From an uncultured Alphaproteobacteria bacterium (lineage in GTDB: Bacteria; Pseudomonadota; Alphaproteobacteria; Rhodobacterales; Rhodobacteraceae): a stretch of 64,000 bases of DNA. Position numbers and translations under genes: made by a program. Below, in pieces: positions 8,238 to 15,880 of this stretch. The first letter of the stretch is position 1, and every line of letters starts with the position of its first letter. Location of the stretch: the NCBI GenBank assembly GCA_902574225.1, contig CACGMO010000003.1:24547-88546 (forward strand). The letters run 5' to 3'. The notes below the pieces were generated by a model that saw only the letters and a list, made by a program, of their open reading frames with translations, did no database searches and was not told where the DNA came from.

Positions 8238-9659
8238 TCAAATGCCTAACGTTGAATAGGTGCTAGCTACTCTACTTATCGAAACCATCATAGCAGCAGT
8301 GCGCAGGTCAGGAATCTTTGTATCTGAGTTCCAACGATCACTTATCACATCATACGTGGTTCGCATGGTATCTTCTAGTCCTGATCTTACTAAATCAAGC
8401 TCTGAGTCGCCTTTAACTATCTCTTTTTTAAACTCGTCAGAAAACTTCTCCTTAGTTATGGACTCAATCCCGCTAATTAAAGAAGATATTTGGTTTTCTT
8501 GCGCACGTCTTTGTAGTCTACCAAATCTTATTCTGCTTAAATTTTTGATCCATTCGAAGTAGCTAACAGTAACTCCTCCAGCATTAGCATATAAATCTGG
8601 AATAATGATTTTACTATTTTTATTTAATATCTTATCAGCATTGGACGAAATTGGTCCGTTTGCTGCTTCGATGATTAGAGGAGCCTTAATTCTTGCAGCA
8701 TTTTCTTCAGTTATTACCAACTCCATTGCTGCAGGAATCAGGATATCGGCATCAGCTTCCAGAAGCTCTGGCCCTTTATCAGTAAACCCCAGATAGCCTT
8801 TTATTGAGCCATTTTTTATTATATGGTCTCGTAATCTCTGGATATCGATCCCTTGTTCATTTATTATAGCTCCATCCCGTTCCAAAACATGAGTTATTTT
8901 TGCACCGTCCTCCTTGGATAAAAATAGTGCAGCATGATAACCAACATTACCTAGACCCTGTACTATTACTCGTTTTCCACTTAACCCTGGTGAGAGCCCT
9001 GTTTTTTCTAAATCAATTTTACAGTCAAAGAATGCGTTTAGTGCGTATTTTACGCCACGCCCAGTAGCTTCAGTTCTGCCAGCAATCCCTCCCTTGCTAA
9101 CAGGTTTTCCAGTAACGCAGGCCCATGCATTTAAATCCGTGGGGTTCAATCTCCTATATTCGTCTGCCATCCAGGCCATTTCTCTTTCTCCTGTGCCCAC
9201 ATCAGGTGCTGGTACATTCTGTGATGGATGAATTAAGTCTCTTTTAGCCAGTTCTTGAGTAAACCGTCGGGTAATTTTTTCTAGTTCTTCTGCACTCCAT
9301 TCTTTTGGGTCAATGATTAGACCTCCTTTTGATCCCCCGAAAGGTACCTCAACAAGCGAACACTTATAAGTCATAAGAGCCGCTAGAGCTTCAACTTCTT
9401 CTTGATTTACATCTAAATCGTATCTTATGCCTCCTTTAACAGGTTCAAAGTGATCGGAGTGTACTGATCTATATCCTTGAAATGTATAAACTTTATTCCT
9501 TAATCTAACGCCAAATCTTACCAAATAAGTTGAATTTGCTTGCATAATTTGTTCTGCAAGATCGTCAGTTAAAGCACTCTCTGATTTATTACTGTTTAAA
9601 AATTTTATAGCTTGCTTGAAATTGACTTCAATCGACTCTAAAAATTCTTTTCCTGCCAT
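8238..9659 (-). CDS. gdhA: Glutamate dehydrogenase (Glu/Leu/Phe/Val dehydrogenase family)
   Basis: A 473-residue oxidative deaminase that interconverts glutamate and 2-oxoglutarate plus ammonia. Visible hallmarks: GGIRYDLDV and the GGSKGGLIIDP catalytic-lysine region in the N-terminal substrate domain, PAPDVGTGEREMAWMADEY, the Rossmann motif VQGLGNVG in the C-terminal coenzyme domain, and EAANGP..A. The NAD/NADP preference cannot be read with confidence. The start ATG at 9659 has a GGGGGAACT-type sequence just upstream. It is convergent with the DsbA-like gene and divergent from the EamA transporter over 113 bp. In this neighbourhood it could recycle nitrogen from amine and amino-acid breakdown, but it is also a general housekeeping enzyme. 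Confidence 0.92.
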   Translation of the reverse strand: MAGKEFLESIEVNFKQAIKFLNSNKSESALTDDLAEQIMQANSTYLVRFGVRLRNKVYTFQGYRSVHSDHFEPVKGGIRYDLDVNQEEVEALAALMTYKCSLVEVPFGGSKGGLIIDPKEWSAEELEKITRRFTQELAKRDLIHPSQNVPAPDVGTGEREMAWMADEYRRLNPTDLNAWACVTGKPVSKGGIAGRTEATGRGVKYALNAFFDCKIDLEKTGLSPGLSGKRVIVQGLGNVGYHAALFLSKEDGAKITHVLERDGAIINEQGIDIQRLRDHIIKNGSIKGYLGFTDKGPELLEADADILIPAAMELVITEENAARIKAPLIIEAANGPISSNADKILNKNSKIIIPDLYANAGGVTVSYFEWIKNLSRIRFGRLQRRAQENQISSLISGIESITKEKFSDEFKKEIVKGDSELDLVRSGLEDTMRTTYDVISDRWNSDTKIPDLRTAAMMVSISRVASTYSTLGI

Positions 9660-9772
9660 TTCAGTTCCCCCTACGGAAAGATTAACATGTTTACTTTATT
9701 ACTTAAAGCTATTAGAGCTTCTTTGTCTATATGAGAAAAGATTAATGAGAATATTGCAAATTTTAGAAGACT

Positions 9773-10645
9773 ATGACAGATAAGAGTTTTGGTATTCTTT
9801 TAGCTGTTACCGCAGGAATACTTTGGTCCACTATAGGATTAAGTATCAAGAGCATTGAGCAGGCCAATGCGTTTGAAATATTATTTTTCCGTTCAATTTT
9901 TATTTCAATTTTTATTGGGTTTTTGCTCCATTTTTTTTTCAGGTTTAACTTTTTTCTTCTTTTAAGAAACTGGTTGTCTTACTTGTCTGGTGGTACTGCA
10001 CTATTTTTTGCATATATAGGAGGAATTTACGCTTTATTAACTACATCAGCAGCAAATGCTCTTCTATTATTTGCTTGTGCCCCAATATTTACAGCTATTT
10101 TGTCACCAATATTTCTAAAAGAAATAATATCAATCAAAACATTGCTGTCCATTGCCATTGCTTTTACGGGCGTCGTTGTTATGATTTGGAGTGATTTTGG
10201 TGGCGGTGATTGGAAAGGAAACTTATCCGCTATTTTTTCAGCCATCGGCTTTTCTTTTTTTACTATCAATCTAAGACTAAACAAACATATGCAAATGTTG
10301 CCATCTGTTTTCGCCTCTGGGATCATCGCATCCTCTGTTGCTTTCTTAATTATATTGTTTTCAAATTATAGTTTTCAGCTTATCAGCAAAGACTTCTTCA
10401 TCATTTTCATTTTAGGTGTCTTCCAGGTAGGTGGTGGCCTTGTTTTATATACTTTAGGCTCAAAATTTGTTCCTGCTACGCAACTAACCATACTAATGCT
10501 TGGAGAGGTATTTTTGGGACCGGTTTGGGTATGGATTTTTATTGGGGAAGAGGTTTTACTCAATACCATTCTAGGAGGATCTTTAATTTGCTTTGCTGTA
10601 GTATATAATGCACTGTATTCTAACACCGACAAATTAATAAAATAA
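9773..10645 (+). CDS. EamA/DMT-superfamily transporter
   Basis: A 290-residue inner-membrane protein with ten predicted transmembrane segments arranged as two EamA repeats (repeat 1 about residues 7-140, repeat 2 about 150-280). The N-terminal stretch AGILWSTIGLSIK and the FFRS motif are typical of DMT exporters for amino acids or metabolites. The substrate is unknown. It lies 35 bp upstream of the CaiC-like ligase start in the same direction, so it may be part of the quaternary-amine block. It shares a 113 bp divergent region with gdhA. Confidence 0.88.
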   Translation: MTDKSFGILLAVTAGILWSTIGLSIKSIEQANAFEILFFRSIFISIFIGFLLHFFFRFNFFLLLRNWLSYLSGGTALFFAYIGGIYALLTTSAANALLLFACAPIFTAILSPIFLKEIISIKTLLSIAIAFTGVVVMIWSDFGGGDWKGNLSAIFSAIGFSFFTINLRLNKHMQMLPSVFASGIIASSVAFLIILFSNYSFQLISKDFFIIFILGVFQVGGGLVLYTLGSKFVPATQLTILMLGEVFLGPVWVWIFIGEEVLLNTILGGSLICFAVVYNALYSNTDKLIK

Positions 10646-10680
10646 TAATTTAAAGCTATTTTGTGGTACGGAGTTTTATT

Positions 10681-12312
10681 ATGAAAGAAAGAGGTGTTTT
10701 TGCAGAGAAATCCAACTGGAATATTTTGAAGTTGTTAAAGATCAGAGCGTCTGAATATAGGGACAAAGAATTCATTAGATTTGACTCCGGCACTTCTCTT
10801 TCGTTTAAATTGCTTGACGAGCAGTCAGACAAATTTGCATATAAACTTTTAGATATCGGACTTAAAGAAGATGAAAATGTCTTTTGTTTTCTAAAAAATA
10901 GTCCAGAATTTCTTATTTCTCTATTTGCTGTAATGAAGATTGGAGCTATTTTTGTTCCGATAAATACAGAATTAAGAGGGCAATTCTTAGAGCACCAGTT
11001 TCTTAATTGCCAGCCAAAAATATCTATAGTAGATAATACTTTATTAGAGGTTTTTAAAGATATAAAGCCACAAAAAAACCAACTGAAGGGTACTATAGTA
11101 ACTAAGTCTTTTGATAAAAAATCATTGCCAACGGCTCTTCATGCCGAAGAGATTTTAAACTTTCAATCGTGCTTAGATAATATCATTAATGATAGCGAAA
11201 TAAGTTTACTGGAAACTGCTTCAATTCATAAAATTTGTGCGATAATGTATACGTCTGGAACGACTGGTCCGTCTAAAGGTGTCTTGTTGCCGCATGGACA
11301 CTTCTTTTCCTACGCAATTATAAGTGCTGAGGTTGCTGAGTTTTCTGATAGAGACACACAGTATATCTGCATGCCGTTATTCCATATTAACGCACTAAGT
11401 ATTCAGTGCTTCGCAGCTCTATATGCGGGCATGAGTGTTTATTGCGTTGAAAGATTTAGCCCCAATCGATGGTTAAGTGACGTTCAAATCTCAAAAGCAA
11501 CAACAACACATCTACTTGGTGTCATGCCTGAGTTTGTTTATAGCACGGAGGAGAGCAAGGAAGATAAAAATCATTCATTAAGATTAGTTAGTGCCGTTCC
11601 TATCGGTGAATGGGGAAAAGATTTTGAAAAACGTTTTAATATTAAGTTTTTGCAAGGTTTCGGGATGACTGAGAGCGGCATGAGTTTTTGGGCTTCACTC
11701 AATGAAGAGACTTGTGTTCCAGGGCGTGCTGGTTACCCAGTAAATGAATTATATGAAGTCAGAATTGCTGATCCAGAGAATGATGAAACTCTGCCTGTAA
11801 ATAAAGTTGGAGAATTACTAATTAGGCCTAAACACCCTGGAATTTTTTCAGCGGGTTACTATAAAATGCCAGAGAAAACTGTCGAGGCTTGGCGAAATTT
11901 ATGGTTTCATACAGGCGATGCATGCCATTTTGACGAAAAGGGAAGGATGCATTATTTTGATAGGATAAAGGACTGCATTAGGCGTAGAGGTGAGAACATT
12001 TCTGCTTTTGAGTTGGAACAAGTTATTAATTCATACCCGCAAGTAGATGAAAGTGCAGCAATAGGGGTAAAAACAGAAAAATCAGGCGGTGAAGATGAAG
12101 TCCTCGTTTGTATTGTTAAAAATAAAGAAGACAAAATAGATAACGATAAATTTCTGCTATTTTGTCAAGAAAAGTTACCTCGGTTTGCTGTTCCAAAGTA
12201 TATCAGGTTTGTAGATAGTATCAGAAAAACTGGGTCTGGGAAGTTAAGTAAGGTAGATGTCAGAAAGGAAGGCCTAACAGATGACGTTATAATGCTGACT
12301 CCTGATCGTTAA
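10681..12312 (+). CDS. AMP-forming acyl-CoA ligase, CaiC-like (crotonobetaine/carnitine/gamma-butyrobetaine-CoA ligase)
   Basis: A 543-residue ANL-superfamily ligase: ATP-dependent CoA thioester formation through an acyl-adenylate. Motifs: P-loop YTSGTTGPSKGV near residues 191-202, GFGMTESG near 326-333, WFHTGDACHFDEKGR near 407-421, the hinge region RIKDCIRRRGENIS, and the C-terminal lysine segment RKTGSGKLSK. The pattern D-RR-GENIS-FE-E resembles CaiC. I chose ATG 10681, which has GGAG nine bases upstream, over the in-frame GTG at 10663. Position next to a betaine-type ABC transporter and across from an acyl-CoA dehydrogenase/crotonase/BKACE operon supports activation of gamma-butyrobetaine or crotonobetaine. 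The exact acid is an inference. Confidence 0.82.
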   Translation: MKERGVFAEKSNWNILKLLKIRASEYRDKEFIRFDSGTSLSFKLLDEQSDKFAYKLLDIGLKEDENVFCFLKNSPEFLISLFAVMKIGAIFVPINTELRGQFLEHQFLNCQPKISIVDNTLLEVFKDIKPQKNQLKGTIVTKSFDKKSLPTALHAEEILNFQSCLDNIINDSEISLLETASIHKICAIMYTSGTTGPSKGVLLPHGHFFSYAIISAEVAEFSDRDTQYICMPLFHINALSIQCFAALYAGMSVYCVERFSPNRWLSDVQISKATTTHLLGVMPEFVYSTEESKEDKNHSLRLVSAVPIGEWGKDFEKRFNIKFLQGFGMTESGMSFWASLNEETCVPGRAGYPVNELYEVRIADPENDETLPVNKVGELLIRPKHPGIFSAGYYKMPEKTVEAWRNLWFHTGDACHFDEKGRMHYFDRIKDCIRRRGENISAFELEQVINSYPQVDESAAIGVKTEKSGGEDEVLVCIVKNKEDKIDNDKFLLFCQEKLPRFAVPKYIRFVDSIRKTGSGKLSKVDVRKEGLTDDVIMLTPDR

Positions 12313-12343
12313 GTGTAAATTAGGCTTTAAAAGACAAAGAAAA

Positions 12344-12619
12344 TCAAAGCAGTGTTTCTGTCTTAGATTTATTTTCAAGAGCTTTGTATTGGTCTTTTTG
12401 TAAAGCGTTTTCACTTAAAATTACGGCTTTTTTTATCGGTGACCCCTCAATGCTCACGCGAAAATGCTTTATCTCATTTACAAAGATTTCCTTTTCCAAG
12501 AAGAGGGCATTGCGTTTTGTTCTTGAATACAGCCTCTGACCTACATTATAAACAGGCTTTTTACTGTTAAGCTTGGATAATATTAAGTTGAATAATGCCA
12601 CTACAGCCTCCGAAAACAT
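12344..12619 (-). CDS. Hypothetical protein, 91 aa
   Basis: An isolated leftward ORF between the CaiC-like ligase and proX. The product is basic, with no signal peptide, membrane segment or motif that I recognise; the N-terminus is moderately hydrophobic (FSEAVVALFNLIL). The upstream sequence has only a weak purine-rich ribosome-binding site. The ORF occupies much of a 546 bp gap, so it may be a genuine small gene, a remnant, or chance. The remaining 239 bp up to proX hold no convincing gene, only the presumed proX promoter and leader. Confidence 0.35.
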   Translation of the reverse strand: MFSEAVVALFNLILSKLNSKKPVYNVGQRLYSRTKRNALFLEKEIFVNEIKHFRVSIEGSPIKKAVILSENALQKDQYKALENKSKTETLL

Positions 12620-12858
12620 TTAAGGCCTTTTTTTAGAGAGGGCTAGCGACCGACCTCATTGCTTAATATACAACAAACCGGCGTTTTTTCAAGCATTTTT
12701 AAAGGACTAGTTCAATAATTGAATGAAAATGGGGTCTCTATTGAAAAGCTCGCTACAAAAAAGGTTGTTGCTATTGACAAGGGCTCAATGAAACGGGTAG
12801 CCTTACTATAAACAAATCTTGGTCTTTAACGTATGACCTAAAATGGAAGGAAAGAGAT

Positions 12859-13863
12859 ATGTATAAATTTTTGATGTCAACTGTCGTTGCTGGCACCATG
12901 GCTTTAGCCACAAATGTCTATGCGGCATGTGGATCAATTTCTATGGCTGATATGAACTGGCCATCAGCTACACTAATGGCAAATGTCGATAAAATTATCC
13001 TTGAAGAGGGCTATGGCTGTGAAATCGAAATGGTTGCCGGTGCAACTACTACGACTTTTGCGTCTATGAATGAGAAGGGTCAACCTGATGTTGCTGCCGA
13101 ATTATGGATAAACGCCGTAAGGGAACCACTTTTCAAGGCAATGGACGAAGGAAGATTGCATTCAGCAAGAGAAATGCCAATCACTGACCTTGGAGAAGGA
13201 TGGTGGGTTCCAGATTACGTGCTCACAAAGAACCCAGGTCTAAAGACTGTTTTAGATATTCTTGAAAGACCAGATCTATTCCCGGCAAAAGAGGATCCTT
13301 CAAAAGGTGAATTCATTGGATGCCCTGCAGGATGGGGTTGCCAACTTTCAAACATAAACCTCTTTAGAGCGTTTAAAATGGAAGATAAAGGCTGGATCTT
13401 AATTGACCCAGGTTCACAAGCTGGTCTTGATGCATCAATGGCAAAAGCTGTGCAAAGAGGAGATAACTGGTTTGGGTACTATTGGGCTCCAACAGCTCCT
13501 ATCGGAAAATTTAATATGCAGCTTGTTCCGTTTGGAGTTCCATTTGCTGGTGCAGAGAACTGGGATGGTTGTATTGCAAAAGCAGAACAAGACTGTGCTG
13601 ATCCTAAGCCATCGGCTTGGACTAAGTCAGAAGTTCACACTATTGTGACTACAAACTTCAAAGAGTCTGCTGGCGCAGATGCTATGGGTTATTTTGCAAA
13701 ACGTATTTTTCCAGGTCCAATAATGAACAAAATGTTGGTATATATGGAAGATAACCAGGCTAATGGTCCAGACGCAGCTGTTGAGTTCTTGATCGAATAT
13801 GAAGATGTATGGACACCTTGGGTGTCTGCAGACGTTGCTAAGAAGGTTAAGGCATCTCTTTAA
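12859..13863 (+). CDS. proX: Glycine betaine/carnitine-type ABC transporter substrate-binding protein
   Basis: A 334-residue periplasmic binding protein of the OpuAC/ProX family. The signal peptide is clear (MYKFLMSTVVAGTMALATNVYA, cleavage before ACGS). The mature protein begins with the ligand-site segment MADMNWPSATLM and is rich in Trp and Tyr residues (GWWVPDY, WGCQL, FGYYWAPTAP), as expected for an aromatic cage that binds trimethylammonium groups. AAGGAAAG lies nine bases upstream of ATG 12859. It is the first gene of the transporter operon and is followed by a hairpin that probably raises its expression relative to proWV. The ligand could be glycine betaine, carnitine, gamma-butyrobetaine or choline; the adjacent genes favour carnitine-type compounds. 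Confidence 0.9.
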   Translation: MYKFLMSTVVAGTMALATNVYAACGSISMADMNWPSATLMANVDKIILEEGYGCEIEMVAGATTTTFASMNEKGQPDVAAELWINAVREPLFKAMDEGRLHSAREMPITDLGEGWWVPDYVLTKNPGLKTVLDILERPDLFPAKEDPSKGEFIGCPAGWGCQLSNINLFRAFKMEDKGWILIDPGSQAGLDASMAKAVQRGDNWFGYYWAPTAPIGKFNMQLVPFGVPFAGAENWDGCIAKAEQDCADPKPSAWTKSEVHTIVTTNFKESAGADAMGYFAKRIFPGPIMNKMLVYMEDNQANGPDAAVEFLIEYEDVWTPWVSADVAKKVKASL

Positions 13864-13880
13864 AGATATACTTTTATTTA

Positions 13881-13914
13881 GGTCGTCTTGGGTAACTGAG
13901 GCGACCTTTTTTTT
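13881..13914 (+). terminator. Intra-operon Rho-independent terminator/attenuator after proX
   Basis: A 7-bp stem, GGTCGTC at 13881-13887 pairing with GGCGACC at 13900-13906 (one G-U pair), a 12-nt loop, and eight T residues directly after. This is the best intrinsic terminator in the window. It lies between the binding-protein gene and the permease gene, so it should let only part of transcription read through and keep ProX in excess over ProWV. Confidence 0.85.
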
Positions 13915-13938
13915 AATTTTGTTAAAAAAGGGTCCCTA

Positions 13939-14829
13939 ATGGATTGGTTGGCAGAGTTTCCAAGCTTAGGCAAACGAGACTTAAGAGATTTGAAAAAAGG
14001 TATTGATGGATCTTTTAGAGAATGGTCTAGGTCAAATGGAGATGCTATTGAAGCATTCTTTGATCCTCTTTATTTCTTCTTAGTGTGGTTAGAAAAACTC
14101 CTAATAGCTACACCATGGCCAATAATACTTATAATTGTTGCGGGACTTGCCTATCTTGGATCTAGAAGCTGGAAGCTAGCTTTAGGATCCGTAGTTTCTT
14201 TTATGTTAATTGGTTATTTTGGAATGTGGAAAGATATGATGGCAACTATTTCATTAATATCTGTCTCTACACTCATTTGTATAGCCGTCGGAATCCCAAT
14301 TGGAATACTAATGTCACGCTATGATCGTGTGCAAAGTGCAATAACGCCAATCTTAGATTTAATGCAAACTATTCCAATCTTCGTATATTTGTTGCCGGTG
14401 GTAATGCTTTTAGGAATTGGAAGAGTGCCGGGCTTGATAGCTGTTTGTGTATACGCGATACCTCCAATAATTCGTTTAACTAATCTAGGCATAAGGTTAG
14501 TGGATAAAGAGATCCTTGAGGCTGCAGATGCTTTTGGCTCTAGCTACAGACAAAAGCTCTTTTCGGTTCAAATCCCCTTGGCATTACCAAATATTTTTGC
14601 TGGAGTAAACCAAACTATCATGATGGCGCTTGCAATGGTTGTTATAGCTTCAATGATTGGTGTTAAAGGGTTAGGTATGCCGGTTCTGCAAGCTGTTCAA
14701 AATCAATATTTAACACTCGGCTTGATGAACGGTTTAGCAATTGTCGCGTTGGCAATAATTTTTGATAGGGTATCACAGCGATACGGACAAAGACTTCAGG
14801 CTCATCGGTACGGAAAAGAGCATGAGTAA
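13939..14829 (+). CDS. proW: Glycine betaine/proline-type ABC transporter permease
   Basis: A 296-residue inner-membrane permease of the ProW/OpuAB family (BPD_transp_1). An N-terminal cytoplasmic stretch of about 50 residues is followed by two helices near residues 55-95 and the core permease domain, about residues 105-285. The EAA loop that contacts the ATPase is visible as EAADAFGSSYRQKLFSVQIPLA, about residues 195-216. It follows proX after the terminator hairpin and overlaps proV by 8 bp. Function: uptake of betaine-like quaternary amines with ProX and ProV. Confidence 0.92.
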   Translation: MDWLAEFPSLGKRDLRDLKKGIDGSFREWSRSNGDAIEAFFDPLYFFLVWLEKLLIATPWPIILIIVAGLAYLGSRSWKLALGSVVSFMLIGYFGMWKDMMATISLISVSTLICIAVGIPIGILMSRYDRVQSAITPILDLMQTIPIFVYLLPVVMLLGIGRVPGLIAVCVYAIPPIIRLTNLGIRLVDKEILEAADAFGSSYRQKLFSVQIPLALPNIFAGVNQTIMMALAMVVIASMIGVKGLGMPVLQAVQNQYLTLGLMNGLAIVALAIIFDRVSQRYGQRLQAHRYGKEHE

Positions 14830-15865
14830 AACGAAGCTTAGAATAGAAAATCTCTATAAAATCTTTGGTCCAAGAGGTAAATCTTTTATAGATCCTGTAA
14901 AAGATGGAATGTCAAAACAGGAGCTATTGGATAATCATAGTCATGTCCTTGGACTAAACAATATTAATTTAGATATTCCTGAGCAAAGAATACAAGTGAT
15001 TATGGGACTATCAGGCTCTGGAAAGTCAACTCTTATAAGACATATCAATCGTTTGATTGAACCTACAGCAGGCGCAATTACCGTAGATGATGAGGATATT
15101 CTGTCCATGTCACAGCTTCAGTTGCGTGAATTCAGGCGAAAGAAGACGTCTATGGTTTTTCAAAAGTTTGCTCTATTACCGCATAAAACAGTAGCGCAAA
15201 ACGTTGCGTATGGCCTGACCATCCAAGGAGAGCAAGAGAGTATAGCGAAGGAGAAAAGCCATAAGTGGATTGAGAGTGTGGGATTATCAGGTTTTGAGGA
15301 AAGATATCCTGCTCAACTCTCCGGTGGTATGCAACAGAGAGTTGGTTTGGCTAGAGCATTGGCAACAGATGCTCCCATATTATTGATGGATGAGGCATTT
15401 TCAGCCTTAGACCCTTTAATAAGAACTGACATGCAAAATATTCTTTTAGAACTTCAAAAAGATTTACATAAGACAATTATCTTTATTACGCACGATTTAG
15501 ATGAAGCGCTCAGAATTGGAGATAACATTGCAATATTGAGGGATGGAAAGATTATTCAAAAAGGTGATCCTCAACAAATAATTATGAATCCAGCTGATGA
15601 CTATATCTCTGATTTCATTAAAGATATTAACCGTGGGAAAGTAATTGAAGTTAAATCCATTATGCAAAAAGGTAGTAGTAAAGGCACTTCTTTAGATAGC
15701 TCTTGTTCTCTCGAAGACGCTTTAAAGGTCTTAAATAATGAAAAGAACAATGAGTGTAGCGTCGTCGATGATAAAGGTAAAAAAATAGGAAAAGTCACAT
15801 TAGACGCAGCTATAGGTGCACTTTTCAGAGAGAAAGCTTCTAGAAATAAAGAAAAATATAAATAG
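14822..15865 (+). CDS. proV: Glycine betaine/proline-type ABC transporter ATPase with CBS-like tail
   Basis: A 347-residue ATPase. Walker A GLSGSGKST, Q-loop MVFQKFALLPHKTV, signature LSGGMQQR, Walker B ILLMDEAFSALD and the switch His ITHD are all present; the early HSHVLGLNNIN insertion is typical of the ProV/OpuAA branch. The C-terminal 70 or so residues form a short CBS-like regulatory region (SSCSLEDALKVLNN...). I place the start at ATG 14822, which overlaps the proW stop (ATGAGTAA), rather than the in-frame upstream codon at 14762 that lies deep inside proW. It ends 4 bp from the convergent acyl-CoA synthetase gene, within a palindromic hairpin. Confidence 0.92.
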   Translation: MSKTKLRIENLYKIFGPRGKSFIDPVKDGMSKQELLDNHSHVLGLNNINLDIPEQRIQVIMGLSGSGKSTLIRHINRLIEPTAGAITVDDEDILSMSQLQLREFRRKKTSMVFQKFALLPHKTVAQNVAYGLTIQGEQESIAKEKSHKWIESVGLSGFEERYPAQLSGGMQQRVGLARALATDAPILLMDEAFSALDPLIRTDMQNILLELQKDLHKTIIFITHDLDEALRIGDNIAILRDGKIIQKGDPQQIIMNPADDYISDFIKDINRGKVIEVKSIMQKGSSKGTSLDSSCSLEDALKVLNNEKNNECSVVDDKGKKIGKVTLDAAIGALFREKASRNKEKYK

Positions 15866-15880
15866 GATCTTATATTTTTC
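15851..15880. terminator. Bidirectional hairpin between convergent proV and acyl-CoA synthetase genes
   Basis: A perfect 11-bp inverted repeat, GAAAAATATAA at 15851-15861 and TTATATTTTTC at 15870-15880, with an 8-nt loop. It spans both stop codons of two convergent genes. The A/T-rich ends would give a U-tract in both directions. The stem is GC-poor, so terminator strength is uncertain. Confidence 0.6.

Noticed and set aside
10663..10680. GTG start six codons upstream for the CaiC-like ligase
   Set aside because: GGAG is placed correctly for ATG 10681, and the extra residues have no counterpart in the family.
12600..12650. GCCT/AGGC stem followed by seven T residues as terminator for the CaiC-like ligase
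   Set aside because: Only a 4-bp stem with a 13-nt loop, about 300 bp beyond the gene; too weak to call.
12774..12809. TTGACA with a TACTAT box and a small hairpin upstream of proX, considered as promoter or riboswitch
   Set aside because: The boxes are 24 bp apart, too far for a normal promoter, and the hairpin (GGCT...AGCC with a bulge) is short with no recognisable riboswitch consensus.
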